The notes beneath the pieces were generated by a model, which ran no database searches, was not told the origin of the DNA, and saw nothing but the letters and a program-made list of their open reading frames with translations. The position numbers and the translations under genes are program-made. Of a stretch of DNA of 64,000 nt, positions 23,262 to 37,500 are shown piece after piece. Position 1 is the first letter of the stretch. Every line of letters begins with the position of its first letter. The stretch spans positions 20,450,566 to 20,514,565 of the forward strand of contig OY482847.1 in the NCBI GenBank assembly GCA_960531495.1. Direction: 5' to 3'. This DNA comes from Zeus faber. Taxonomy: Eukaryota > Chordata > Actinopteri > Zeiformes > Zeidae.

Positions 23262-26200
23262 TGCACACACACGCACACACATGCACAGACCCGCCCCCTG
23301 CAGGCACGTTAAGTAAGTGTACTCCAATAAACTTCACGACCCTCCTCGTTCGCAATCGTCCTCCTCGTCCTCCTACTGGAAAACATTTTGTTTTGGACAA
23401 ACTGCAAACCACTCCAACTGGATTAGTTACGTCCCTAGCGGCCGCGTTCAAACCGTTTGCGTTCACACATGCTCCGTGCTCGGTGCACAGTATTAGTGCG
23501 TGAGGCCCCGCTCGCCTGCTTCCAGCGTGCTGTGATCATCGCAGGGCGCTTGTACTCCACCGAATAATTTTGCATTCAGCGAGCCTGACCCCAATCTGTC
23601 AGGGGAATTTGAACGGCATCCAAAAATGTCTGGGTTTATTTAGCAAATGTGATATTGAAACTTCATGTTACAAGCTGCTTCAGCTCATTTGTTTCACCTA
23701 GAATTACGTCATTAAATCGGTAATTATATTTCATCATTAAGGGCATGGAAAACAGGAACATTGTGTGAATTTGCTCCACTCACGGGGAGTTATAAACCGT
23801 GAGCCGTTGCTACTCACCTTTTAAAATCATTTGAAAGTGCCCTTTAAAGGTAATAAAAAGATGTCACCAATGCGCTTTTTAAACGTATTGACCCAGTTCA
23901 GAGACGAGCCTCTACCACCAGTTCTAGTAAAATGGCTCTTTGAAGTGCAGGAATGTACAAAAATACGATCAAACAATATTATTGAATTATGGAACTCGGC
24001 TCTTGAATTATTCACTTACACTGTTACCGGTATCCATTTCTTCTTAATTGATGTTCTTGTCGCTTGGTTTTTGATTTTCTGAGTTTTTGTCCTGCAAGTT
24101 ATTTACTGGTAGTGGGCTGTTTAATGTTATATTCAATGAACCATTGTTGAATCTCTGATTTGTATTTTGCCATTACTGCCATCAATTGTAATGTCCTACT
24201 CTGAATATTTACACGGAGAAACCTTCCTCCTCCTCCTCCTCCTCCTCCTCCTCCTCCAATATTTTCAGGGCTGAGCCGGTTCTGCAGCGCATCAAGGAGG
24301 ACAGGACGCGGATAATCTCCCCGTCATTCGACAACATCAAGTACGACACCTTCGAGATCGAGGAGTACCCGCTGTCGGCCCAGGGCTTCGACTGGGAGCT
24401 GTGGTGCCGGTACCTCAACCCGCCCAAGTCATGGTGGCACAAAGCCAACAACAGCGCTCCCATCAGGTGGGAAAAACATCACGTGGGTGTCCGGTGTCAT
24501 ATTAACTCCCAATAAAGCTTTTAGATCCAAGCACGTTATGTCATCCAATCTAATTTGTCCACAAAGTTGGTCTCAAGTTTTTTTTTTTGTTTTTTGTTTT
24601 TTGTCTTTTCACTCCTGCTGTCAATATAATCATTTCTATAAAATAAATAATATAAAAAATGTAATAAACGATTATTACGCCTTTCTTTCTCCCGTCGCCC
24701 CAGGAGCCCGGCGCTGATCGGCTGCTTCGTGGTGGATCGACTCTACTTCGAGGAGATCGGGTTGCTGGACGAGGGAATGGAAGTGTACGGGGGAGAGAAC
24801 GTGGAGCTGGGCGTCCGGGTGAGTAATGATATCAGTCCCTGTGGCCACGGGGCCATTGTTCATGCAGGTAATGGTCGGGGAATTAACTATGATAATGACA
24901 CTTAGTGTTGTTGGCAGTGAGGCCGCAGCGTCTGGCCTTGTTGTTTGGAGCAGTTGCTTCATTTACTGCATCGCTTGGCCCAAAGCAATTTGTTGTGTGT
25001 AATTGCGGTGCATTAACACAGCGCAGCAAACACATCATTAGTTATATGCTTGCCATTATGTATGGTTTAGGATTTGGTCAAAGAGAGGGAGGACGGCGAA
25101 ATACAGTCCTGCCATTCCGAGGGATTCGTGTACCTTCACAACCTTAAGCTTTCAAAGAGCCACCGTCATTTCAAAGGCTAATAACACAGCCATGAAGGAC
25201 TGACTGCATTGATTTTCATAGTGGAAAATGATGAAGCCTACATCAATGTCCTTTGAAATTTGGTTCCCTTCAAATCACTTCTCAGTTCATAGGATATAAT
25301 TAATAAATGGAATATAATTTATAAAAAATAGGAAATTAATAACATTGCCATTGCAATAAATTCATAGACATAAACTACTGCCCTACAGATACAGAATATA
25401 CCACATTTCATTGTCTATCATCCAAGCCTCATCAAAACCAGCCATTACCCCAATTAAGAGAAATAAGACATCCAGTCGAGCGTTGGTGACTATGCGGTGT
25501 CTAATATAACTACATGCAGTATAACCATGTTGGGGACATTATGATGAAATCTGAATTCCCCTCTAAAGAGCCCATGCACCAACCCACGAGAGCTATAGCT
25601 TATTGTTCTCAACGGGGAGCCCTCAAGCCTACATGCCAGTGTGTGGCCGCAATTATGAAGTCCTTATAAAGTCATGACTATTCGGCTCAAAAACTACTGC
25701 AATATAACCACTTTTGTTCGGTCAGGATGGGGCAAGAGCTCGGCTATAGCCACACCATATCAACCCGGAAAAACTACGAATGATACGTTACACAAAAAAA
25801 AGGTTTGCGTTCTGCACTCGCTGCCTATCTTCTTTTGCTGTTGTCTGTTGAAGGTAAGAATTTCAGGCAATTTGTTATAAATCATCAAGTTATCCATCAT
25901 GTAACGTGCAAATACTCTGAGGAGTCATCAAGAAAACATTATAATGGATGGCAGAAGAACTCTAGTTGCTCTCCTGGGTAATTCAAACAACATTTCCAAG
26001 TATTGTGGATGTAATAGACATGCCTGTGATAACTGTAATGCATGGAGGGAATTTTTTTTTTTTTATCATTGCCAAAGCGCCATAACTAAAGACCTTTGAT
26101 GCAGCTTTTTGCTTTTGTTGTTTCATTTGAAAATTCACTGTGGATAAGGGCGGGGGTGGAGGACAGTAGCTCATAATGGAAAAAAAAATAATCTTTTGAA

Positions 26201-29200
26201 AAACAATCATGTCATTTTGTACATCTGAATCAGCGTGACAGGGAGTCTGGTGCAGTCTGAATATGAGCTTGGCTCTGCAGATCCAAACACAGATGGACCG
26301 GAAGCAGAAAAGGTATCCCAGGAGATCGCTGTGATTGCATTGTTATATCCACTCTACATAGAAAATCATTAAGGTAGCCATCAATTTTTACAACAACAGC
26401 TCGCGGCAACAAGGGATGATGAGGCACTGCCTTCTTATCCAGCTGTAACCACTACAGCAGACATTTGCCAGGGCTTGCATCGGGATACTAAATGTGGAAC
26501 TACCCACCATGGCTAATGACAGAGGTATAATAATCAGTAATACTTGAGTTCCAAAGGGAATTTTCTTGCCGAAATGACATGAATGTGGAGCCCTAACGGT
26601 ACCCCCACATCATTGGTCTGATGATAAATTAACACACTGTTGTGTTTGCCGAACATTTTGAATGTCAATCTTTTTTCCTTGCATCCCTTTTAAAACAAAT
26701 TTCTCATGCTGGCTACTGGCTTGGTTATTTAGGACTTACAAACCTTTTTCAGACTGACCCCAGGCCCGGGGCGTTAATGTGGTGTTGGATCTAGTCGCGG
26801 GTCCTGGCTGTGACGTTTGATGAGACAAAGGGTGACACTGCGGTGTAAAACCGTGAGACCCGAACCGAGACGGAGGCCGGTCGCAGGGCTCCCGCCGCGC
26901 TGTCCGCCGCGCTGTCCGCCGCATTTTGGCCAAACCTCCAGACCACCTGCTTGGCCGCGCTGTGGCTGACATATGAAAGATGATCATGAAATCCTGGTAA
27001 CGCGGTCACATGCGTTGTAACATGCGTCATCATGAGGATGTCGGGGTAATATGAGGTCGGCAAAGGTATGAATCCCATTTATGTATAGTAACAACGAAAA
27101 ACGAAAGTTTTCTTGTGAATGACTATCATTAAGTCCAACTGCTAGCAATTTTATGTCACATATACTGTAATCAGTGCTGAACAGTCTTATTTCCATCCAA
27201 TACATTTATGGAATTGCATTCCACAGTTTTCCACTTTGGTCTCCCATATCTATTTCAGGTAATGTTATAAACAGTAGTCCTGACACCCTGCTGAGCTCTT
27301 GGGCACCGCTTGGTTTATTTATTTTTTGTTGAAAACCGAGTTGGATGGATCGCGAGACCTTAATTTCATTTTTGAAAGATGAGCTTTAAAGCCAGAGTTT
27401 GTCGTCACGCAGCAAATTGGACAGGACGCTGACAGAGAATTACAGTACACCTGCAGATGCCGGGTGTTGTGCCAGTGAAAGGCCGTCAGGAACAATGCAT
27501 CATAAGCAAACCCAAACAGACGGCTCCACTTTCAACCTCTGCCAAGCAGGTTGGGGTGTAATAGAGGGATCATTGTGGGCTATGAATAAAAATTATGAAA
27601 ATGGACATCATTTGTGGACAGAGTTATTGCAGCAGTTCCTGATGACTAAAGAATGAATAGAGAGTGACATTGCAGGTTGAGAAGTTGAACTCCACTTGCA
27701 GACTAACTCTGTCCTAGATGCAATGGCATAGAAATACTGTTTACTTTTCTGTTTACTGTTACTGTCTTAGATAGTTTAGTATTCCAACCATATAACAATC
27801 CAAAGCCCTGTCTGCAATTTCAAGAACACTTGAAAAAACACATCTGTTGAAAACAGATATATATACATTACCTATTGAAAAGGAAGAAACTAAGTATTAA
27901 TTTGATCAATTTTAATCAAATGGACAATTTGAATCCAGGCTTCTTAGTCACAATACTACGAAAATTATTGTTTCATCCGAACATTTTATGTATGTAATAA
28001 TTGCATTTAATTTTCTTTCGATTCAATTACATATGTTTTGCATTTATGTTATAATTAAATTATTTTCTCATTAAACGATGCCTATCTCACCTAAGTTGTC
28101 TTCAGTTATCAATTGTGATTAGTGTCAAGGCTATGCAGAGAAATATTCTTGTTTGCTGGTGAGTACCAATGCATGGCAAAGCAGATGAATAACACTCTAT
28201 CGGTTCTGTCGTGATGGGTCCTACCAGGTGTGGCAATGTGGGGGGAGTGTGGAGGTCCTGCCTTGTGCACGTATCGCCCACATCGAACGTGCACATAAGC
28301 CCTACACAGAGGACTTAACATCCCATGTGAGGAGGAACGCCCTCAGAGCCGCAGAGGTCTGGATGGACGAGTTCAAAAGCCACGTTTACATGGCCTGGAA
28401 CATTCCTCAGGAGGTGAGTGGCGGTTAGGGATGAGAGTCACTATGATGAATAAAATAAGCCATCCAGTGTATATGCAATCTTGATCAGTTATGGTTAATA
28501 TACTCTATGCATTATAATGCATACACCCATCATGCTGCAAGGCTGAACTTTCATCGAAGAGTTATTGCAAGCCAAATCTTAATCTTAAACCTAACCTAAT
28601 CTCATAATCTCATAAATCTGTTTTACCGCAATGGACCCAGGTTATGGCTGTGGACCCAGGTGATGGCCTCTGTCATCAAAATTCTACTTCCATATTAAAA
28701 AAACAAGCAAACCTGCAATCTGGATTGAAAAATAATATCACATGAATGTATATCAAAAAAAATTAAAAAACATATAGAGAGCTTACTACCTAGGAGTGCT
28801 CGTTTGAATGAACACTCGTCTAATGCAAATTACACTTCACGAATGACAATGCAGTATGTCTTACCTGTAATACTTATTCATACGTATTCAGAGACTAAAG
28901 GTTTCTAAGTGTTGACTGTCTGACCGGAATGCAACTCACAACTTTAGTCTGCGGCTGGGTGCATCGATTTGGAACCAAGGTTCTTAAATAGAAGTGCCTT
29001 CACCTTCTAGGTTTTGCGAAGGTTACAGTAAACACATTTAACCACAAAAACAATGTTGCCGTGGAATGCTCGGGAAAGAGCTCCCGAGAACAGATCTATC
29101 AACAGGGTAATGTGAAGGCACATTTAGCCATAGGCAACACAACAAAACACGTCAATACATTATTGCTGGCATCTCGTACCGGTGTTCACATGCAGGGAAG

Positions 29201-32200
29201 CAGGGCTAGAACAAAAAGCCGCTGCCGTTAAGGAAGGAAATAAAGTTGAATAAACCCTTTTGAAGTGAATGGAAGAAGCGGCCCCCGAACACATGGGCAC
29301 GTTCGGATCCTACTCTTCCAGATGGAAGTCACGAGTTTGCTAAACTATTTCTCAACCTGACTTTTTTTGGGGAGGTTTTCTTACATTCTTTGCTTTGAGC
29401 AACTTGTTTACACAACCTCCGTTGATTTCTCAGTTAGATTGGAGCAAACAGCCAGAAATAACGTGTGTGTACACATGACTTGACTCCACTACTCACCTGT
29501 GTTTACTTGACCACCATGTGCACACAGACTGTGCCACAGTGGCACAGTGATGGTATGTCAGCTCACAGCACATTATTTTGTCCAAATATTATTACTAAGC
29601 AAGAAATGTATTCATATGTGGGCTTCCAAATTGGCAAACCAACCCTCCAAAACAGGATTTTAACATTCCAGGCTCAGTCCTCAAATTTGTATGTATTTAT
29701 CATTTGGCCATCCACGCTGAATTTCACCTTTTTTCTTCAAAACAATTTTAACTTTTGGTAGTTGCATCAAAAAAAAAAAAAAGAAAAATCCACCAGTGAA
29801 AAAGTCAATTTCAAATACTTCCAGGTAATAATTGTGAAACAAAAAGCTGAATAGAACACCTTCACTGTCTCCACTTAATGTTCATGACCTTGTTGGATAT
29901 GTTGGATATTTTCAAAGTAATAATCGATAACTCTTGCGCCTTGGTACTTCCTATGAATACCAAATAAAAGCTGAAGCTGAACAAAAGGGCGGGCTAACAT
30001 TGAAATGCAACCTCAAACTGTAAGAACAACTTAAGAATGGATCTATATCTCAAAATTGACCAGTGTCCATTTTGACACCGGTTGGATTTTGTCTAGTCTC
30101 GTCACACTTTACCTATTTCAACATGATTTATTCTAGTTACTGTTTTGTCAACTAAATATCTATCTCTGGTCCGCTCCTAACAGTTCCCAAATTGACAGAA
30201 TAGATGGTAGAAGGTATATGCATTTGTTTAAAGTCTTGACATCCCCAGAGTCTAGTTGTGGGCCCACACGTCCTCGACGAACAATCCAATCTTCCTGTGA
30301 CTCGGGAGGAGAATGGATGCAAAGATAGTTACATAATCCAAAATCTCTTTCTATCATAAATAGTCCGCCCTCGGCTCTTGTGCTGCTAAAGCGCGCTCTG
30401 AAAAGAGTTGAACATCCAGTGCACAAGGAGGCAGGAGACTCCGAGCTTTCACTGAAAGTGAGCTTAAAAAACCCCCCAAAAAACAGTGGATTTTAAAGTT
30501 TCTGTTGTGCCACAGGTGATGAAACCAGACTGAGGGGAAGTGCGTTGCATCCGCGCCTCTGAAGGAACGCACTAAAAACTGCGGAGCGTATTCTATATCT
30601 GGAAGCAGTACACAAATATACAGCTGTCCATTAAAAGAGCAGAAGGAAAGTCTGATGTGGGCGTCTGCCGAGATGTTTTCCTCTTAAGAGTTTCCCGAGC
30701 AACCTATTGGCGTATCAGAGGCATCTCACAAGCATCTGGCGCAGATTCTGCTCCAGACTTGGAATCGACTCACCCACTTAACCGTGAAAGTGCACTCGAG
30801 CCACCTTGGGCTGCCCGTTGTGTATTTTGTTGCAATTGGCGCAGAAGTAAGAGTGGGTTGGCTCGCAGTCCCAGCGTACTTTGATGCAGCTGCAGGGGAG
30901 GCCAAAGACTAGCTCAATCCCTCGGATGATGCGGACTCTGAGGTGAGCGCTGAGATTTTGGGCTCGAGAAACTTTTAGCGTTTACTTTTTTTTTTTTTTT
31001 TTTTTTTTTAAGTCTGCAAATGACCTCCCTGTGATACTCTGGTTTGCCTTTTCAATTTGGTTGTATGCCAAAACACTGCCAGAGGTAACCTGTGTTGCTT
31101 ACAAGCTGTGCGGTTAGCCGAGCTCAATGTCAAAAGGATGTAATTCCCTCAGTAGTTAACGGAGAATTTACAGTGATCCGAGGAATAAATTAAAAAGTAA
31201 TTATAATGTAGTTACCTCAAAATGTTAATTTTGATACCGATGATAAAAGAAAATCGAAAATAAAATCCATCACTATACATTATAGTGACAATTTGCCTGC
31301 GTGGCAGGGGGTGGCAGGGTTATTTCCTACCGCAACATTTTAGGATGACCACATTATGATAGCCCTTAATACACAATCCTAATGCACATATGTGTCCAGA
31401 TTCTACTGCACAATCTGTCAAAATATGTTGATAGCTTTGAATGGCTGTAATAATGAGGCATTTTTGTCGGGGAAGCAGCCCTCCCGTGCTGCCTGGCTCA
31501 ATTCTCTCCACTATCACGAGTCATTGTTCTTCCAGTTTGCTTTTGTAAGCCTAAAATTGACCATAATCACATTTAATGGAGACTCAGCATCCAGTTTTGC
31601 TTTGTCTTCACTAAGAAGAAGAAGAAGAAGAAAAGAAGCAGTATTTAGGTTAATTCACATATTGTGGGAAACAATGAGCAGCTGGTCATAGCAGCTTGTC
31701 CCTGAGTGTTTCGCGGCGTATAGTGAATTTTGAGGTGACGGTTAGTCACACACAAAGTGAACTGTCGCATAATTTCATTCATTGCTTTTCCAAAAAGCAC
31801 GCTGAAGCTTCTCTATGAAATGAATTATTTTCTCTGTGTCTGTCCGCGTGTTTGTTTGGACCCAGGACTCAGGAATAGATATCGGTGACATCTCCGAGAG
31901 GAAGGCTTTGAGGAAGAGGTTGCAATGCAAGACATTCCGATGGTACCTGGTCAACATCTACCCCGAGATGAGGATGTACACCGAGACCATCGCATATGGA
32001 GCGGTATGCTCGTCCCTTCATCGCTAATTCAATTTACCGGCAAGACAGCTGATGCATGGATAAATATGCCCTAGCGAATGATTTTAATCCCCTGCCTTTT
32101 AAAGGGGCGATGTTGTCCTATAACAACCTTATCGGTGTAAGTGATTATGTCCACTCGTGTCCATCTTCCTGTAAGTTCCTCCAGGACTGACGGGATGAAG

Positions 32201-34441
32201 CCGTGGTGTGTTGTTAAAAAGAGACGCCAAATGAGGGAACTTGGGTACCGGACCAAACGTCTACCATTGATTGCTTATAAATCAATGGGATGAAGGAATG
32301 AAGGAATGCCTGTGTGGCATTGTCAGGGTGCCATCGTGGATATTTATGCAAATCCCTAGGATCCCTCTGGCTCCCCTCCAGTCATTGTAATATACTCTCC
32401 CTCGCCATACAATTCCAGTGCTCTGTTTTCTCTGTTGTGGATGATTTCGTCCATAGTAAACCACAAAGGTTAGTTATACTACTGTAGCATCCAGGAAATA
32501 GGACAACCTCCTTGAAATTATTGCTCACGCATTGTTACTCATGCATAATGTCTGTATTTCCCAGGATCGTCAAGCGCAACTCACGTCACACCGCCATTAT
32601 TTCGTAAGAATGTGCCTTTAGTGTCCTTCAGAATGTTGTTATTTGTCCAATTTTCAACACTGAAGAATGCTTTCTGTTATTTTTCCATCGAGGCAATCCA
32701 CACTCACGCATCACACACTACTTTTCTCGCTGCCGCCTGTTGATTTACGCATTAGCTGATAGAAATAGACATCTCCCGAGCTGAAAGGGAGGTGAGTCAC
32801 GTATAGCTGTGTCCTTGTGAATTCACATCTCCATTTAAGCCGACACTCACACACAACTCCCCACTGGTTAATTAGGTTAGTTAACATCACCCCAGCCTAG
32901 TTAGCATGGCATGCTCAAACAAGCGCCTTGGCATTTAAATTCAGTACATGCTCACCCTAATGCTCATGCTAATTAGGATTTACATTTTTGTTTAAAGGGC
33001 GCCTGTTATACTCCTTTTCAACAAGTTAATATAGGTTGCTGAGTTCCCCAAAACATGTCTTTGAAGATTTTTTTGCTGAAAATACCACTGAGATTATGCA
33101 TTCTAGCCATTCTAACATGCCTCTAGAACCCGGATTCTTACCGACGCGCTGTTTCAGTGTGTGCCGCTTTATACCACGCCCCGCTCCAGAGCGACGGCGG
33201 CGCGCACAGCGGTTTGACACTCTCCTTTTCGGTGCTGTTGATGTGTGTTTAGTCGTGCAAATCCCACATACAGCAACCAAGATCTTCTGATCACGGGATT
33301 ACAGTGTAACCAGTCCGTTACAAGTGAACTATTAAGATTACCTAGTGCTAAACGGCAAAAGAAACACACAGCAAAATTATTTTTTTAAATACTTACATTT
33401 CCCTCGTCTACAGCTTTGTCACAGACAGTTATTGATTCCTCTTTCTTTTAAACGGTTTGTGCCGGTCTTTTCAGCCAACAACAGAGCAGTTCCCATGCTT
33501 AGCTGTTAGCTTCGACATAATGCTAGCAGGTCCGACACGTGCAAGCCGCGTCGTGGAAGAATCAACGTCACCCGGAGGGAAATAATTAAAAAGTACGACT
33601 TCTTAATGTTTTAAGTAAATTTGATAACAGCTGGGTATCTTTGTCCAAGTGCTCCCCACGGGGTACACCGGAGAAATACAAGGGGTTTCTGGTATTACCA
33701 GACATATACTGTATATGCTTAGCGTAAAGGAGCCGGGCTTATGCATAGAAAGAGTTTGAGCGTCATCGTGTGACTACATGCCTTGTTCTTTATACAATGA
33801 TCAGCAGTTTTAGTCTGAGCGCCGAGTGCGTTGAGAGTCCACAATCCCCGTTGTGCATGTGCAGGATAATTATAGCAGATAAAGCAGGTACATCTGTATC
33901 TAAGAGTGAAAAATCAATATCTAAGGGTGAAAAATCAATATACAAGAACAGAAAATCAGTACGTGTGTGAACACAATATTGTCTTATCTCTACACAATGA
34001 TGAGGAGCAAAGGACTGAGGCACGGCCTCCACGAGCTGGAAACAACAAGATCAATAACTCAAAGTATAGCGCAATCCTCCTAGTAATGTGCACATAAAAT
34101 TAGAATCCATTGGTCATCGACTGTAAGCGAGAGTTCGTAAGTAATTTAAAGAGTTCATGAAAAGTTGAGGAGATCTTCAGGCGATCTTCTCCCCCCGAAG
34201 CAGTATGTTTTTATTTTCGATGCAAAACAAGCACTGTGCGTACTGGGGACACTTTCTCCATCACTCTCTTCACAGTTTGTGTATTAGTAGGCCAATCAAA
34301 GACCCAAAAGTACAGTATGTGCACAAGCACTGAAAAGGTGAGGATTTTTTATCATAGGTCCCCTTTAATATTCAAATGCATGGTAAATGGTTTAGTCATA
34401 GGAGTTATATTTTCGAAATGTCAAATCCCAAGCGTTATATA

Positions 34442-34506
<65 letters not shown>

Positions 34507-37500
34507 ATGCGTGCGTGCGCGCGCGTGCGCGCCGTGCGCGCGTGCGTGTGTGTGTGTGTGTTTGTGTTTGTGCATGCCTCCCACAGCTGAAGAACTCTTT
34601 GAAGAATGACCTGTGTCTGGACCAGGGACCCGACACTGATAATGTCCCCATCCTGTATCTCTGTCACGGGATGACACCTCAGGTTAGAATGTCTCATTAC
34701 CGCCATTGCTGCTGTTTTTGTTGTTGTTGTTGTTTATTCCAAATCCCCATTAGTTTCACCTACTATTCCTTCCGGGGTCCAGATGGAGACATTTGAAATA
34801 CAACTAAAACAACAAAATAGATTGCCACAAAGTAAACAATGAAAAAATAGGCTGGGCATAAAATATCAATAACAAAAACACCTCACCCAAACCTAACCCT
34901 GTAATACAGCCATCAAATTTAAACATATTGTTTTGAATTCAATTGAACAACGCTTTCTGGGTGTGTATATATAAGGATCTGTAGTATAGTACTATAGTAG
35001 TATATATATATATACACCACGTTCCAAATTATTGTGCAAATTATATTTTCTCTGATTTTACTAAATAGTCGAGGCAAAGGACAGTCAGTATAATTTTCAA
35101 GTCATCAACCGTTAGGGTAGAAAGTTATTGAACAAATCTCCCAATGATAACAGTATTGTTTTCAAAAATAAAAAACTCGAAATGCACTGTTCCAAATTAT
35201 TATGCACAACAAGTTTCAAAACATTTTATAGGTTGTAAAGAACTGAAGATGGTCATTTGTTGAATTTGCAGCATTAGGAATCATATTTACTGAAATCAAA
35301 AGCTATTTCAATCAAAACCATCTTAACAGGCCAAGTTACATGTTAACATAGGACCCTTCTTTGATATCACCTTCACAATTCTTGCCTCCATTAAACTTGT
35401 GAGTTTTTGGAGAGTTTCTGCTTGAATTTCTTTGCAGGATGTCAGAATAGCCTCCCAGAGCTGCTGTTTTGGTGTGAACTGCCTCCCACCCTCATAGATC
35501 TTTTGCTTGAGGATGCTCCAAAGGTTCTTAATAGGGTTGAGGTCAGGGGAGGATGGGGGCCACACCATGAGTTTCTCTCCTTTAATGCCCATAGCAGCCA
35601 ATGACACAGAGGTATTCTTTGCAGCATGAGATGGTGCATTGTCATGCAGGAAGATGATTTTGCTACAGAAGGCATGGTTCTTCTTTTTGTACCATGGAAG
35701 AAAGTGTCAGTCAGAAAGTCTATATACTTTGCAAAAGTCATTTTCACACCTTCAGGGACCCTAAAGGGGCCTACCAGCTCTCTCCCCATGATTCCGGCCC
35801 AAAACATGACTGAGCCATCTCCTTGCTGACGTCGCAGCCTTGTTGGGACCTGGTGCTCATTTTACCTGCTTCTAACACATCACATTCAAGAACTGACTGT
35901 TCACTTGCTGCCTAATTTATCCCACCCGTTGAAAGGTACCAATGGGACAAAATTAGCAATGTTATTCACTTCACCTGTCAGTGGTTTTAATGTTGTGGCT
36001 GATTGGCATATACTTTAGAATTTGTCCTGTTGTGTGAAGGGGTTAATTTTCGAGAATTAAACAAGTGAGTGGATATCTACTTAATCTGCAATCACCACCT
36101 CCCAATTCCCCTTGGTTTTAGGGACCTCTCACTTAAAAGAATACACCAATATGCTATTCTTTATTTTTTTTATTTTTTTATTCGGGAATGTACTGGGTTT
36201 CTGCCAATGTGTTTCGACCAACTTTGGTGCCCATTTAAATTAATATATCAAAGGTTTACTTCCAGCCATTGACCAAGTTCTACATTGTTCCTCGACTCTC
36301 ATAAAAGGGAGAACTACCTTCTTCAAGCGCCTGTTCAAGTTGTTCACTATTCGTTTTCTCCAGCCCTTCTTTGTCTTTTAGCTCCTATTGATCCCTTGAT
36401 TTTGTTACGTGGAGGGAGATTGTTTATAGGTGCTTCTATAACCTTGCACCACTGGCTGTAAACTTGTTTTATAATGTGATGCCCGGAGATTACCTCGCTG
36501 TTATCCTTGCCAATTCAAATAGATCTTTTTGGAGATGCTTGGCTTTCACTCCACACGTAGCGATGGTAATGCCGGCATGTAGACTCTCACTGAGGAGAAA
36601 TCCCGAGTCGTGACTTAACGAGGGCTTTGAGAGCTTGCGGAAACAGATCATCCCAAAATACCCCAACACACTGGGCACATGTTCCACAAACTGAGCAGGA
36701 AATCTGGTAAATCTCCACGCCCCATCCCGTCTAATTTATTTGTTATGGATTTCTTCCAAGAATACAAATAAGAATGCACTGGTGCGAGCTTTTCCCTTCA
36801 AAGCTGGCATTGGCAAAGGAATTGTCTTCCCTTGCTTGTTAGAACGACACATTGATTCCAGCCCCATGATGAGACAATGAGGGACTATGTCACCGCGCTC
36901 CTCCATTAAATAAACCTAAAGAGATGTGAGATGCGACCTTATTGTTTTTTGAGGCAAAAAGTCTGGCCTCCCACCTGACCCTCACGATACCCCAGCGAAC
37001 TTGGTCGCTGGCTTCTTTCTCACACTATGGAAAACAATCACACGGACAGATGGAACAACCCGAATGGCAGCCGCCCATCTTTCATCCTGGCACGGACGCA
37101 GAATGGCCGACGTGTCAGAATGTTTTGAGGCGTGTTCAGTGTGACAGCACTGGCAAGCGGGTTCAGTCACATTGATTTCCTTCCAGATCTTCCCGACGCA
37201 CTTCGATCCTCTTCCCCTTCTCCCTGGTCGGGTGACCATGACGCACCGCGAGCCGGCTGTCCGGTTCTGACCAGTCTGAGGATGACATTGTGCCCTTGGC
37301 TGCATCGCACTGTGATGTGCAGTGTGTATTTAGATGGTTTGTGTTGGAGTGTGAAGCGGTCGCTATGCAGATCAGCGTCTGCACGCTTCTCTCGGTGGAA
37401 AAGGCTTGTCCCTTTTGGGCGAGGAGGGAGAGATTGCCCCGAGTAGATAGTAGTCGCGGTCGTGAAGAAAGAGCCGTAAGGCAAAAGCTCTCGATTTCAA

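Noticed and set aside
22658-23466. Long open frames rich in Cys-Val or His-Thr on both strands
   Set aside because: They are translations of the GT/CA microsatellites around exon 4, not proteins.
34236-34796. A 186-codon frame running through exon 9
   Set aside because: It is read-through of the GT/GC tract in the exon 9 frame. The real coding part is only 34587-34682, set by splice sites and homology.
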